Below are positions 7,943 through 17,500 of a DNA stretch of 25,036 nt, piece by piece. The DNA is taken from NCBI RefSeq assembly GCF_946221105.1, contig NZ_CAMICL010000033.1:1-25036 (forward strand), given 5' to 3'. A program made the position numbers and the translations under genes. Under the pieces are notes generated by a model. That model made no database searches, was not told the origin of the DNA, and saw only the letters and a program-made list of their open reading frames with translations. Every line of letters begins with the position of its first letter. The stretch's first letter is position 1. The DNA is from an uncultured Corynebacterium sp. (GTDB lineage: Bacteria; Actinomycetota; Actinomycetes; Mycobacteriales; Mycobacteriaceae).

Positions 7943-8383
7943 ATGTTTCTGAAGAAGTCCAACAAGCAGGACAAGATCAACCTGCGTCTCCCGTCCGCCG
8001 CGCTGCGCATCCCCACCGGCGCCCTGATCCTGAACTCCGGCCTGGGCAAGTTCCAGGTGGACAAGGAGGGCGCGGAGGGCCTGCGCGACATGGCTACCGA
8101 CGGCATCCCGCAGCTGGGCCAGGTCGACGCTGAGAACTTCGCCACCGGCCTCGCCTCCGCTGAGACCGCCCTGGGCGCGGCGCTTCTGTGCCCGCTGATC
8201 CCGAACCGCCTGGCCGGCCTGGGCCTGACCGCGTTCGGTGCCGGCCTGCTTTCCATGTACTTCGGCGGCGACCAGTACACCGAGGACGACGGCATCCGCC
8301 CGTCCAGCGCAGGCCTCGCCATTGCGAAAGACTCCTGGCTTGTGGGCATCGGCCTGGCGCTGGCCGCCCTTCCGCGTAAGTAG
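7943..8383 (+). CDS. Small DoxX-like integral membrane protein
   Basis: A 146-residue protein with about four hydrophobic segments: residues 18-35 (ALRIPTGALILNSGLGKF), 67-85, 89-106 and 130-143. The first segment, with its RIPTGALxLxSGLGK pattern, is reminiscent of DoxX/DoxD-type small membrane proteins, but the match is by eye and loose, and no catalytic residues can be named. The ATG at 7943 has GAAGGA 8 nt upstream (7929-7934). It follows the YhgE gene after 55 bp. TACCAT at 7893-7898 in that gap could be a -10 element, so it may have its own promoter. The esterase gene starts 2 nt after its stop codon. Confidence 0.75.
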   Translation: MFLKKSNKQDKINLRLPSAALRIPTGALILNSGLGKFQVDKEGAEGLRDMATDGIPQLGQVDAENFATGLASAETALGAALLCPLIPNRLAGLGLTAFGAGLLSMYFGGDQYTEDDGIRPSSAGLAIAKDSWLVGIGLALAALPRK

Positions 8384-8385
8384 CC

Positions 8386-9900
8386 GTGAAGCGCGCCCTC
8401 GCCCTCGCGCTCACCGCCGCGCTGATCCCGGCGACGGTGGCCGCGCCGAAGGCGGAGGCGGTGAAGCTGCGCTGCCACCCCGTGCACGTCATTCAGGCGG
8501 CTGGCACGGGGTTTTCGCATTCCTGGGATCCGTCGGCGCGCGAGACGCTTTTCGACGACGCGTCCTCCCCCGCCGACGACCTCCAGCGCCGCTTCGGCGC
8601 CCGCACTGTGTCCACCTACACCGTGAAGTATCCGGCCTCGCTGGGCAGGTTCAGCGCGCTGGGCAGCGCGGGCAACGGCCTGGAGGGCACGGAGGCCGCC
8701 ACCTACGGCGAGTCCGTGCGCTACGGCCGCGACGTGGCCACGCTCGAGATGGAGACGATGGCCCGGCACTGCCCCGGCACCCGCTTCATCCTCATCGGCT
8801 ACTCCCAGGGCGCGCACCTGATCGGCGACGCCGCCGCGGAGGCCGCCGCCGGGCGCGTGCGCGGGGTGGGCGCGGATGAGATCGCCGCGGTGCTGCTGTT
8901 CGCCGACCCCGCCCGCGCCCCCGTGCGCGAGCCCGCCGAGCCCGCGCGCACGTCGCGCCTTTACGCGCCGGCGCCGAAGGGCGTGCGGGGCGCGAACTTT
9001 GAGACGGTGCAGACCGGCGGCACTACCCTCGTGCCAACCCGCGTCGGCCTGTCTGGCACCCGCAGCGCCAGCTTTAACGGACTTGAGGGCAAGGTGCTCT
9101 CCCTGTGCAACGGCGCCGACATGGCGTGCGCGACGGACCCGGACTCCGTGCTGCGCGCGGTCGCGGACGTGGCCGCGCGCGACGTGTTGCTCGGCCCCTT
9201 CAACGCGTTCACCGGCATGCGCGTGGCGCGCTTCCAGCAGTTACGGGCCGCCGGCATGCCCCCGCGCGAGGCGGTCAAAGAATCGGGGCTTTCGCTTCTC
9301 GACGCCACCGTGGCCCCCCAAATCCTCTACGAACTCCACCTGATCCTCTCCGCCGCCGGGCGCCACGCGAGTGCGGCGAGCCCCACGCCTGTAGAGCAGC
9401 AAGCCGCCATCGCTCTCGCGGCTGCGGCGCCGGAGCTGGCGAAGGAGGGCGTGACCTGGCAGTGGATGCTGCAGGGATTGAATGGGCTGCGCGGCGCGCT
9501 TGGTGACTCGCCAGCCGCCGCCTGGTTCGACACCATGCTCGAGGTGTTCCGCGCGATCCAGGCTGCGGAGCAGATGCACTGGTGGTTGGAGCGCTTCGGC
9601 GTGATCCCCCGGACCCCCACGGGCACGGAGGGAAGGCAGGTGGTGGTGCGGGAGCTCGTCGCAAAGCTGAGTGCTCACGCAGTGGATGCCGCGGGGCTGC
9701 GCGCCGCCTACGACCACCCCGCCAACGCCAACCTGGTGGCATCCGCGAAGTTAGCGGGCGATTTCGGGCCGCGGCACATGTCGTACTACAAGCTGGGCTA
9801 CACCGACATCCCCGGCGGGTACTCGGTGGAGGGGCGCACCGGCTACGACTACGCGCTGGGCTGGCTCGGCGAGGTGGTCGAAGGAGTTGCCGGGAAGTAG
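8386..9900 (+). CDS. Secreted cutinase-family esterase with long C-terminal extension
   Basis: An alpha/beta-hydrolase of the cutinase type, exported by a Sec signal peptide (residues 1-25, ending AAPKAEA). The nucleophile elbow is GYSQGAH with S140. A cutinase-like Cys-Asp-Cys loop, CNGADMAC (C241, D245, C248), supplies the likely catalytic Asp and a disulfide. The His is less certain; H320-region YELHLIL is a candidate but is further away than usual. The core resembles cutinases of about 200-250 residues, and here about 250 residues follow it, so the protein is twice the usual size. Substrates could be cell-envelope or host lipids; none can be named from sequence. The start is GTG at 8386, 2 nt after the previous stop and without a clear ribosome site, so translation is probably coupled. 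Confidence 0.85.
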   Translation: MKRALALALTAALIPATVAAPKAEAVKLRCHPVHVIQAAGTGFSHSWDPSARETLFDDASSPADDLQRRFGARTVSTYTVKYPASLGRFSALGSAGNGLEGTEAATYGESVRYGRDVATLEMETMARHCPGTRFILIGYSQGAHLIGDAAAEAAAGRVRGVGADEIAAVLLFADPARAPVREPAEPARTSRLYAPAPKGVRGANFETVQTGGTTLVPTRVGLSGTRSASFNGLEGKVLSLCNGADMACATDPDSVLRAVADVAARDVLLGPFNAFTGMRVARFQQLRAAGMPPREAVKESGLSLLDATVAPQILYELHLILSAAGRHASAASPTPVEQQAAIALAAAAPELAKEGVTWQWMLQGLNGLRGALGDSPAAAWFDTMLEVFRAIQAAEQMHWWLERFGVIPRTPTGTEGRQVVVRELVAKLSAHAVDAAGLRAAYDHPANANLVASAKLAGDFGPRHMSYYKLGYTDIPGGYSVEGRTGYDYALGWLGEVVEGVAGK

Positions 9901-9910
9901 GCAAGAGAAG

Positions 9911-9937
9911 TGCCCACCAGGGTGGACCTGGTGGGCA
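9911..9937. terminator. Bidirectional terminator between convergent genes
   Basis: A perfect 11-bp stem, TGCCCACCAGG (9911-9921) with CCTGGTGGGCA (9927-9937), and a 5-nt loop. It lies between the plus-strand esterase (stop at 9900) and the minus-strand giant gene (stop at 9954-9956). On the minus strand the stem is followed by the pyrimidine run CTTCTCTT, on the plus strand by TTAGCTCTT, so it can serve both genes. Confidence 0.85.
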
Positions 9938-9953
9938 TTAGCTCTTCGGGGGC

Positions 9954-12900
9954 TTACTTCTCGTTGTTGGCGGAGTCTTCAGCCTTGGACGAACCCTTGG
10001 CCTCATCGGCGGAGTTGTTGTCCTTCTTGTCGGCCTTACCGGAGGAGCCGTTCATCAGCGTCTCGCTGCCGGTGGCCTTGCCGATCATGTAGGAGGAGGT
10101 GTACTCCTCTGCGCCGCAGGCGCGCATGACACCGTCGACTGCGAGCAGACCCAGGGAGATGGCGCCCAGGGCACCAGCTGCCATGCCGAGCATCTGCGGG
10201 TTCTCGATGGAGAATGCGCCCTGGATGCCAGCTGCGCGCTGCGCACGGTCCTCGTCGTAGATGCCGAGGCCGCGCTGGATCTGATCGTTTGCCTGCTGGA
10301 TCGCACCGTTGATCTGTGCGGAGACACCCTCCAGGCCCGGGATCTGGACCTGGGAGAGGATGCCCAGCGGGATAGCCAGCAGCAGCGGAGCGGTCAGGCC
10401 CACGATGCCAGCGATGCACTTTCCGTCGAGCTCAGCAGAAGAGCCCTTCTCCTCGACGCGGGTGCCGCTCTCAACGTTGACGTTGATCTCGATCTCGCGC
10501 TCGCCGTAGGCCTGTCCATCCGGACCGACCAGGAGGTAGGACGCCTCGTAGGTGCCGTCCTTCAGGTCCTTGCGCGGAACCAGGGTGACGCCCTCGTCGG
10601 TCTTCTTGACCTCCTCGAAGTACTCCTTGCCCTTGGTGAAGACAATCTCGTTCACGTTGTCCGGGAAGGTGACGTTGACCGGGGAGTCGTTCTTGATGCT
10701 GGTGCCGATGACAACCGGCAGGTCGTTGTTCTCGCTGATCACATTACCCTCGGCGGTGCGGGTGCCCGCCGGGTAGATGGCGTAGGAGATGGTGCGGACC
10801 AGGTCGCCGTTGGAGTTGCGCTCCTCGGCACGGACCACCTTGCCTGCGGAGCCGTTCTTCGCGGTCAGCGCGACGGAACCGCCGTTGTCCTTGAGGTCAA
10901 CCAGGTCGCTGCCGCTGACAACGACAACCTTGTTGCCCTCGTCCAGCTTCTTCAGCTCCTTGGCGTCGCCCTCGATGAGGAAGTCGGTCTGCTGACGTGC
11001 GCCGGTGGTCTTGGACTCGACGATCTCCAGCTTGTAGCGGTTGATCTCTTCGCCGTCCTTGTTGTATTCAGCAACAATGCCGGTCTCGCCAACCTTGTCG
11101 GCCTTCGGGCGCAGGACCCACTGGCCGTTCTTTTCCTCCGGTGCCTCGAACGCGTCAGCGCCCTTGATCACCTGGAAGCGGTTCTCATCGTTGACCAGGG
11201 TGGCCTGGAACTCGGTGGAGGTGGAGATCTTGTAGGTGTACAGGCCGTTGCGCTTCGGCTCGGTAAGAGTGATCTCGTACTGCGCGTACGGGCCGCGCTT
11301 GTCGCTGACCTGGATCAGCGCCTTGCCGGCCTTCTCGTTGCCGGTGACGATGAGCTTGTCGCCGTCGCGCTCGACGTTGACGAACTCGTCGCCCTCAAGA
11401 ACCTCGACCTTCTCGCCGTCCTCGGACGCGATGGTCGCGGTCTGGTTCCAGCCCATGGTGGTGTTCTCCGGGGTCACCTCGGCGCTGCGGCCCGGGGTGA
11501 TCTCGAAGGTGTAGCGCTCGAAGACGTAGCCGTCGTCGGAGACGTTCTCGATGACCAGGGTGCCCTTGGCGTCGCGCTTCGGGGTCACCTTGATCTCGGA
11601 GGCGTCCTTCTCCGGCTGCTCAGCCAGCAGGTCGCCGCCCTTGGCGACGCGGAACTTGGTGCCGTAGAGCTTCAGCTCGTTATCCGCGGTGATGGAGTAG
11701 TTCATCTCGCGGACTGGGGACGGCTTGACGGTGTAGGTGTAGGTCTTGACCGTCTCCTCGCCGTCTGCAGTCTTGACGATCTCCTCGATCTTGACGGTGC
11801 GGGTCTCGCCCTCCGGAACCGGCTTGAACTTCAGGTTGAGGTTGTCCTTGTCGCCGAAGTCAGAGCCGTCAGCGCCCTCGGTGAGGTACTCGCCGCCCTC
11901 GACGACCTTGAGACGGTTGAAGTCGATGGAGCCGCGGGAAATCTCAACGGTTGCGCGGTCGTTGACGTCGCGGTTAACCTCCTGGTTCTCAACCTCCTGC
12001 TCAGGCTGCGGCGCGACGTCGACGATCCAGACAGCCACCAAACGGCCGTTCTCGTCCTTGATGTGGACAGTCGCCTGACCACCCTTCGGGTTGGTCGGGG
12101 TGACAACCCAGTTGTCGCCCTTCTTCTCAATCTTCGCCACGTCGTCGCCTGCGACGATCTCAGCCGTGTGGTTCTCGATGTACTCGATGAAGAGGGTGTC
12201 CGGCTTCTTGGACTTGTACTCCAGGTCGCGCTGGGTGACGGTCGGGCCGGAGTTCTTGTCCTCAATAAGCTTGAGGGTGTACTTGTACTCGAAGCCGTTC
12301 TCGTCGGTGAAGAGAATCTCAACGTCGCCGGTTGCGCCATCCTTCGGGGTGACAACCCAGACGTCGCCGTCCTCTTCGATAGTGACCTTGTCCTCGCCGT
12401 CGCCGAGGATCTTGTAGTCGCCGCCGCGGTTCTCAATCTTCGCGGTGGAGGTGTTCAGGATCTCACGGGTGACGTCGAACTTGGAGGTCTTGTTCTCCAC
12501 GGTGACGATGTTCTCGCGAACCTCACCGCTGTCCTCGGTGATGCGGACAATGACGTTACCGGTGTAGTCCTCGCCAGCCTTGACGGTGACGGTGCCCTTC
12601 TCCTCGTCCTTGAGGATCTCAACCTCGCCGTGCTCCGGCTGGATGAGGTTGCCGTCCTTGTCATAGCCCAGACCCCAGTCGATGTCCTCGCCCGGCTTCC
12701 ACGGGATAGTGGTGATGCGGTCCTCGCTACCAGCATTCAAGGTGTAGAAGAAGTTGTTCACCTTGACGTTGAGGGAATCCTGCACAGCAACGGTGTCGGT
12801 GACCTTGATGCGGTAGATGTGCTGGTTGCCCTTGTCATCGGTGATGAGGATCTCAACCTCGCCCTCGCCCTCGAAGTCCTCGCGCGGGGTGATGACGAGC

Positions 12901-14267
12901 TTGCCGTCCTCAGAGCGCTCGACGACGACGATGTCGGAGCCCTTGATGATCTCGAAGGTCCACTTGTTGCCGATCTTCTCCGGCATCTCAATGACCTTGG
13001 ACTTCTCGTCGCGGGTGAAGCCTGCGAAGTAGTAGTGCTCCGAAACTTCCTTCACGCGCTCGTAGTACTTCTCAACGAAGTACTTCTCCACGTCGGTGAC
13101 CGTGGTCGTCGTGGTCTTCGGCTCCGGCGTGATCGTGGTGGCCACGGTCTCGGTCACGGCAGGGTTGGTGGAGGTGACCGTGGTGACCTGCTCCGGACGG
13201 GTCTCGGTGGTGCCCGGCTGGGTCACGGTAGTGCCCGGCTCGGTGACGGTAGTCCCCGGCTGGGTGACAGTCGTGCCCGGCTCGATGACAGTGGTGCCCG
13301 GCTGGGTCACGGTGGTGCCCGGCTCGGTGACGGTGGTGCCCGGCTGGGTCACGGTCGTGCCCGGCTGGTTCACGGTGGTAACGACCTCTTGCGGGCGGGT
13401 AACCGTGGTGGTCACCGGAGACTCGGTGACGGTGACCGTCTCGACGATCGGCTCCGTGGTCTTCGGCGTGGAGGTCTCCTCACTCGGCTTCGGCGTCGGA
13501 TCCTCCTCCAGACCCGGCTGCGGAACCGGAATCAGACGCTGGAAAGACTTGCGCGGAACGATGTTGAAGTCGTACTCCAGCGGCACAAGCACGGTGACGT
13601 ACTCGCCCGGCTTGACGGTCTTTGCAATTTCGTCGTGGCGGTCAAGCTTAGACAGGTAGTAGCTCGGCTGACCCTTCGGCGCCTTGTGGTGCAAGATGCG
13701 GAAACCGGTGAGGTTTTCGAACTGAGAGTTGTGGGACTTAAGTACATCCTCACGAGCCTGATTCAGGTAACCCAGCTGGTTAGACAGCAGAGCGCGCAGA
13801 ATCGCGTTCTTATCCTTGATGGCGTCTGCCTTGGAGGTGTCGCCGGCTGCGTAGGCCTTGTAGTCCTTTTGCAGCTCCTTCACCACGTTGATGGCCGCGA
13901 TATGAACGTCATCGCTGATGCGGTCACCGTCGCCGACGCGACCGGATGCACCAGTGAGCTTGCGTACCTCGTAGTTACCGCTATCCCAGGGGTTACCCAA
14001 TCCCCAGTCGATGCACCAGCCTGCGCCAACGCTGGACGGAAGCAGGTCGATCGCCTGGTCCTCCTTCACGGTCTGCTGACGAATCTGGTCGTAGCGGGCC
14101 AGATCTGCGCCGGAGAGCTTCTCGTAGGCACCGACGATCTGCTGGCTGGAAGTGTTCTCGCTTGCGGCCTCTGCGAGCGGAGCGGATACGACCGCGCCCG
14201 TAGCCATAACACCAGTGACCATTGCGGTCATGATGCGCTTTTTCAGGTTTGCGTTATGCAACGTCAT
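9954..14267 (-). CDS. Giant secreted modular surface protein A
   Basis: A 1437-residue exported protein with a signal peptide (residues 1 to about 34; LKKRIM then a hydrophobic core ending AEAA). An N-terminal domain (about 40-250) carries WCID (C85), YEVRKL and the helical segment AILRALLSNQ. A Thr/Pro-rich linker (about 260-390) includes eight 7-residue repeats (301-356). Ten beta-rich modules of 75-100 residues follow (about 394-1275), many with a core like DGxWVVTPKDGxxGxVxIxxxDENGxxxxYxLxI. The C-terminus has two hydrophobic segments between C1284 (DGKCIA) and C1384 (MRACG), then a charged Ser/Lys/Asp/Glu tail. No LPXTG motif is present. The ATG has GAAGGA 5 nt upstream. It is a tandem paralogue of the gene at 14585-18601. 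It is probably a surface adhesin or stalk, but the function is inferred from architecture only. Confidence 0.93.
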   Translation of the reverse strand: MTLHNANLKKRIMTAMVTGVMATGAVVSAPLAEAASENTSSQQIVGAYEKLSGADLARYDQIRQQTVKEDQAIDLLPSSVGAGWCIDWGLGNPWDSGNYEVRKLTGASGRVGDGDRISDDVHIAAINVVKELQKDYKAYAAGDTSKADAIKDKNAILRALLSNQLGYLNQAREDVLKSHNSQFENLTGFRILHHKAPKGQPSYYLSKLDRHDEIAKTVKPGEYVTVLVPLEYDFNIVPRKSFQRLIPVPQPGLEEDPTPKPSEETSTPKTTEPIVETVTVTESPVTTTVTRPQEVVTTVNQPGTTVTQPGTTVTEPGTTVTQPGTTVIEPGTTVTQPGTTVTEPGTTVTQPGTTETRPEQVTTVTSTNPAVTETVATTITPEPKTTTTTVTDVEKYFVEKYYERVKEVSEHYYFAGFTRDEKSKVIEMPEKIGNKWTFEIIKGSDIVVVERSEDGKLVITPREDFEGEGEVEILITDDKGNQHIYRIKVTDTVAVQDSLNVKVNNFFYTLNAGSEDRITTIPWKPGEDIDWGLGYDKDGNLIQPEHGEVEILKDEEKGTVTVKAGEDYTGNVIVRITEDSGEVRENIVTVENKTSKFDVTREILNTSTAKIENRGGDYKILGDGEDKVTIEEDGDVWVVTPKDGATGDVEILFTDENGFEYKYTLKLIEDKNSGPTVTQRDLEYKSKKPDTLFIEYIENHTAEIVAGDDVAKIEKKGDNWVVTPTNPKGGQATVHIKDENGRLVAVWIVDVAPQPEQEVENQEVNRDVNDRATVEISRGSIDFNRLKVVEGGEYLTEGADGSDFGDKDNLNLKFKPVPEGETRTVKIEEIVKTADGEETVKTYTYTVKPSPVREMNYSITADNELKLYGTKFRVAKGGDLLAEQPEKDASEIKVTPKRDAKGTLVIENVSDDGYVFERYTFEITPGRSAEVTPENTTMGWNQTATIASEDGEKVEVLEGDEFVNVERDGDKLIVTGNEKAGKALIQVSDKRGPYAQYEITLTEPKRNGLYTYKISTSTEFQATLVNDENRFQVIKGADAFEAPEEKNGQWVLRPKADKVGETGIVAEYNKDGEEINRYKLEIVESKTTGARQQTDFLIEGDAKELKKLDEGNKVVVVSGSDLVDLKDNGGSVALTAKNGSAGKVVRAEERNSNGDLVRTISYAIYPAGTRTAEGNVISENNDLPVVIGTSIKNDSPVNVTFPDNVNEIVFTKGKEYFEEVKKTDEGVTLVPRKDLKDGTYEASYLLVGPDGQAYGEREIEINVNVESGTRVEEKGSSAELDGKCIAGIVGLTAPLLLAIPLGILSQVQIPGLEGVSAQINGAIQQANDQIQRGLGIYDEDRAQRAAGIQGAFSIENPQMLGMAAGALGAISLGLLAVDGVMRACGAEEYTSSYMIGKATGSETLMNGSSGKADKKDNNSADEAKGSSKAEDSANNEK
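13200..13367 (-). repeat. 21-bp minisatellite (8 units) in the linker of protein A
   Basis: Eight in-frame 21-bp units encode residues 301-356 of protein A as Q/E-P-G-T-T-V-T. The order of the first residue is Q Q E Q E Q E Q, so from the second unit on it is effectively a 42-bp higher-order repeat. Units differ at only a few bases, one giving VI and the last giving ET. Such a tract can gain or lose units by slippage without breaking the frame, changing linker length. Confidence 0.9.
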
Positions 14268-14515
14268 AGTCCTTCAACGTCTAGGGAGATATTCGAAGCA
14301 GCCTGGAGAGTTCCTGAACACGGACCCCAAAACTGACAGACCCCTATTCAATCGCAATGAACCGGCGAAAAGAAGTCCTTAACCCCACTGAAAGCCATAA
14401 AAGTCCAGATATTAAGACAAAACTCATATCCCCACCCCGCTGACCTCGACCTTTGTCCAACTTTTAAACACAAATAAGTCGAGTGATCTTCACCACAAAA
14501 ACGGCGGTTCTCCTA
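14236..14515 (-). repeat. Duplicated promoter-leader block, copy 1 (upstream of gene A)
   Basis: About 280 bp nearly identical to 18570-18849, at a constant offset of 4334 bp. By eye there are only about ten base differences, five of them clustered around 14379-14388. The block covers the first ten or so codons, the ribosome site, the leader and the promoter of the giant gene. It ends abruptly upstream, beyond which the two copies share nothing obvious. Confidence 0.9.
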
Positions 14516-14537
14516 AAATGTGGTGCTGAAATGCCGA
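14268..14537 (-). promoter_or_regulatory. Promoter and leader of giant gene A
   Basis: The best -10 candidate on the minus strand is TAATAT (14414-14409), which has no clear -35 partner. It would give a leader of about 135 nt. The leader contains two GGGGTCYGT copies 16 nt apart (reverse complements of 14336-14344 and 14320-14328) and ends with the ribosome site GAAGGA before ATG. With the terminator of gene B at 14538-14566, this fills the 317-bp gap between the two giant genes; no gene lies in it. Confidence 0.5.
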
Positions 14538-14566
14538 AAACCCGGTGCCGAATTGGCACCGGGTTT
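14538..14566 (-). terminator. Rho-independent terminator of giant gene B
   Basis: A perfect 12-bp stem, AAACCCGGTGCC (14538-14549) and GGCACCGGGTTT (14555-14566), with a 5-nt loop. Read on the minus strand it follows the gene B stop (14585-14587) by about 20 nt and ends in TTTT. It separates gene B from the promoter of gene A, so the two giants are probably separate transcription units. Confidence 0.9.
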
Positions 14567-14584
14567 ACAGGTTAAAGGCAGGTT

Positions 14585-17500
14585 TTACTTGGCAGAATCC
14601 TGCTCATCGGAGGAAGAAGAGGAAGCCTTCTCCTCCTCGCTGTTTTCAGCCTCAGTCTTGGACGGCTTGCCGGAGGAGCCGTACATCAAGAAGTCGCTGT
14701 CAGTTGCCTTACCCAGCTGGTAGGAGGAGGTGGACTCCTCCTGGCCGCAGGCACGCATGACCTGGTCAACAATCAGCAGGCCTACAGTGATCGCGCCGAG
14801 GGCGCCGGCAGCCATGCCGAGCTGCTCGGTGTTGACGCCCTGGAACGCGTTCTGGAAACCAGCTGCGCGCTGCGCACGATCCTCGTTGTAGATGCCCAGG
14901 CCGTGCTGGACGCGGTCGTTGGCCTCACGCATAGCGTTGTTGATCTGTGCGGACACGCCCTCGAGGCCCGGGATTTGAACCTGGGAGAGGATGCCCACCG
15001 GGATGGCCAGCAGCAACGGTGCAGACAGACCAACCAGGGAAGCAATGCACTTGCCGTCCAGCTCGCTGGAGGAGCCCTGCTCCTGGACCGTCGTGTCCTG
15101 CTGGGTGATATTGATAATCACCTTGTCCTTGTCGATGACCTTGCCGTTCTCAACCGGCACCACCATGAGCTTCTTGCCGCCGTCGAGGTGCGCACCCGGC
15201 AGAACACGCAGCTTGCCGTCTTCGCCGACCTCAATCTCCTTGCCCGGCTCCAGGCGCTTCTTCTTGGTGCAATCGTCGTTGTAGCAGACGTAGACCTCAA
15301 CGGAGTTCTCGCCGCCCTTGACGTTGATGTCGATGCCCTTGTCGGGGGTGCCCTTCCAATCCAGCTGCGGCGGGGTCAGACCCTCAGACGCGCGCGGGAT
15401 CTCCATCTCAACCAGGCGGACCGGGTTGCCCTTGGAATCGCGCTCCTCGACCAGAATGGTGCCGTGCTTGTCCTCGGTCGGCTGGATGAACAGCTGGCCC
15501 TTGGAGTCCGGCGCCACGTTGGTGATCAGGTCCTTGCCGCGGACGACGTGCAGGGTGTTGTTCTTACCCGGAACAATCTTGTCGGTGATGTCGCGCTCGT
15601 AAACCACGCGCTCTTCAACGAACTTCAGCGGGGTCGGCTGCTCCACGATCTCGATCGTGTGGCGCTTGACCACCTTGCCGCTCTTGTCGACCTCGACGAC
15701 GGTGACGGTCTTGCCAACGGAGTCCTTGCCCTTCGGGGTCAGGACCCACTTGCCGGTCTTCTCGTCGAGTTCGACGTTGACGTGCTCCTCACCGTTCTCA
15801 ACGCGAATGTCGTTCTTGTTGATGCGGGTGATGGTGAAGCTGCCGTCTACAGTGAGCTGGAAGTTCTGCTCGCGGGACTCGGAGCTGCCGCCATTGCCGT
15901 TTGCGCCCGGGACAACGTCGATGTTGTAGATGACGTAGACGCCGCGGTCGTTCTTGACCTTGACCTGGGTCGTTCCCTCAGCGCCGTCCTTCGGGGTGAC
16001 GACGATGGTGTTGCCGTCCTTGGTCACGTCAACGAGGGAATCGTCGGTGACCTCGTAGTCGGAGCCCTCCGGGAGGGTAAGCGTCAGCTTCGAAGACCCT
16101 TCGAGCTTGATGTTCTCCTCGCGCGGGGCGGACGGGGTGACGTCGATAGTCCAGCGCTGGAACGGCAGGTCGCGGGAGTTCAGGTTCTCGATGATGACCT
16201 GGCCCTCAGCGCCCTCCTTGAAGTACACCTTGCCGTTCTCGATGCGGTCGATGAGGTGCTCGCCCTTGACGATGCGCTGGTTCTTCACCGAGATGTTGAG
16301 CTCGTCCTTCGACTCAGCGTCAATCTGCTGCTTATCGATTTCACCCTTGGTGACGTTGAGGGTCCACTCGGCGACGGTCTTACCGTTCGGGGACTTCTCA
16401 GCAACGACGATCTTGCCCTCGAAGCCCGGGTTCGGCAGCACGCGGAACTTGCCATCCTCGGTCTTGATCAGGGTGGCGTTGTCCTCGCCCTCGATGATCT
16501 CGAAGGTGTTGCCCTCGTTGCCCGGCTTGAACTGCGCGGTGTTGCGGTCCTCCAGGTCCTGGGTGAACTTCGGAACCTCGTACTGAGCGTCTTCTTCCTT
16601 CGGCTTCGCAACGATGGTGTACACGCCGACCAGGACGCGGCCGTCCTTAGCGTTCTCGTCCGGAGCGTAGAGGTTGAAGATGCCGGTGCCGTTGACCTTG
16701 TTGTTGATCTTGAAGCCGCCGTCGGTCTTCTCCCACTCCCAGTTGGCCTCGTCGCCGCCGGTCAGCTCGAGCTTCCAGTCCTTGCCGGCCTTGACGTCGA
16801 CGGTCGTGCCCTCTTCGATGAGGCGGGTCTCAACGTCGACCAGGACGTTAGCGCCCGGCTTGATGTCCAGGGTGTAGGTGTAGGTGTTGCCGTCGGCGTC
16901 CACAGCCTTGAGCACAACCTTGCCCTCAGCGTTCGGCTTCGGGGTGATGATCCAGGAGCCGTCGCGCTTCTCAATGGACTCGATGAGGTCCTCGCCGGAG
17001 ACGATCTCCGGCTTGTTCGGGATGTCCGCCTCGATGTCCAGCTTGTAGGAGTTGGCGTTACCGATCACGCGGGTCTGCGTGTACTTGTCGGAAGTGGCGT
17101 CGATGTTGAACTCGTAGACGTTCTTGTTGCCCGTCTTCTCGCCCTTGTCGTCCTTCTCAAACACCTCGATCTTGACGTTGCCCTTCAGCACGCCGTCGTT
17201 GATCTTGACGTTGAGCTTGCCGTCCTTCTCCTCGGTGGTGACCAGGCCGTTGCCGGCCACGATCTCGTAGTCCCAGCCGGCCGGGATGTCGATGCTCTGG
17301 TTCACACCGGAAACACCCACGTTGAAGTAGAGGTTGTTCACGGTGACCTCGCCGGTGGTCTCCACGGTGGTGGACTCGTTGACCACGTCGATGACGTACT
17401 CGTGGCGGTTGCCCTCGTTGTCCACGACAACGATGCGGACCTTGCCACTGCCTTCCTTCTTCGGGGTGATCTTGAGGATGGCGGTGCCGTCTTCGCGGAC

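Noticed and set aside
13200..13367. Regular repeats that might suggest a CRISPR array
   Set aside because: The units are 21 bp, contiguous without spacers and in frame inside a coding region. No cas genes are present.
12063..14336. Long open frame on the plus strand opposite giant gene A (similarly 14903-18670 opposite B and 26-2716 opposite metE/metF)
   Set aside because: These are antisense frames kept open by GC-rich codon bias. They lack signal peptides, recognisable domains and ribosome sites, while the opposite strand codes for coherent proteins.
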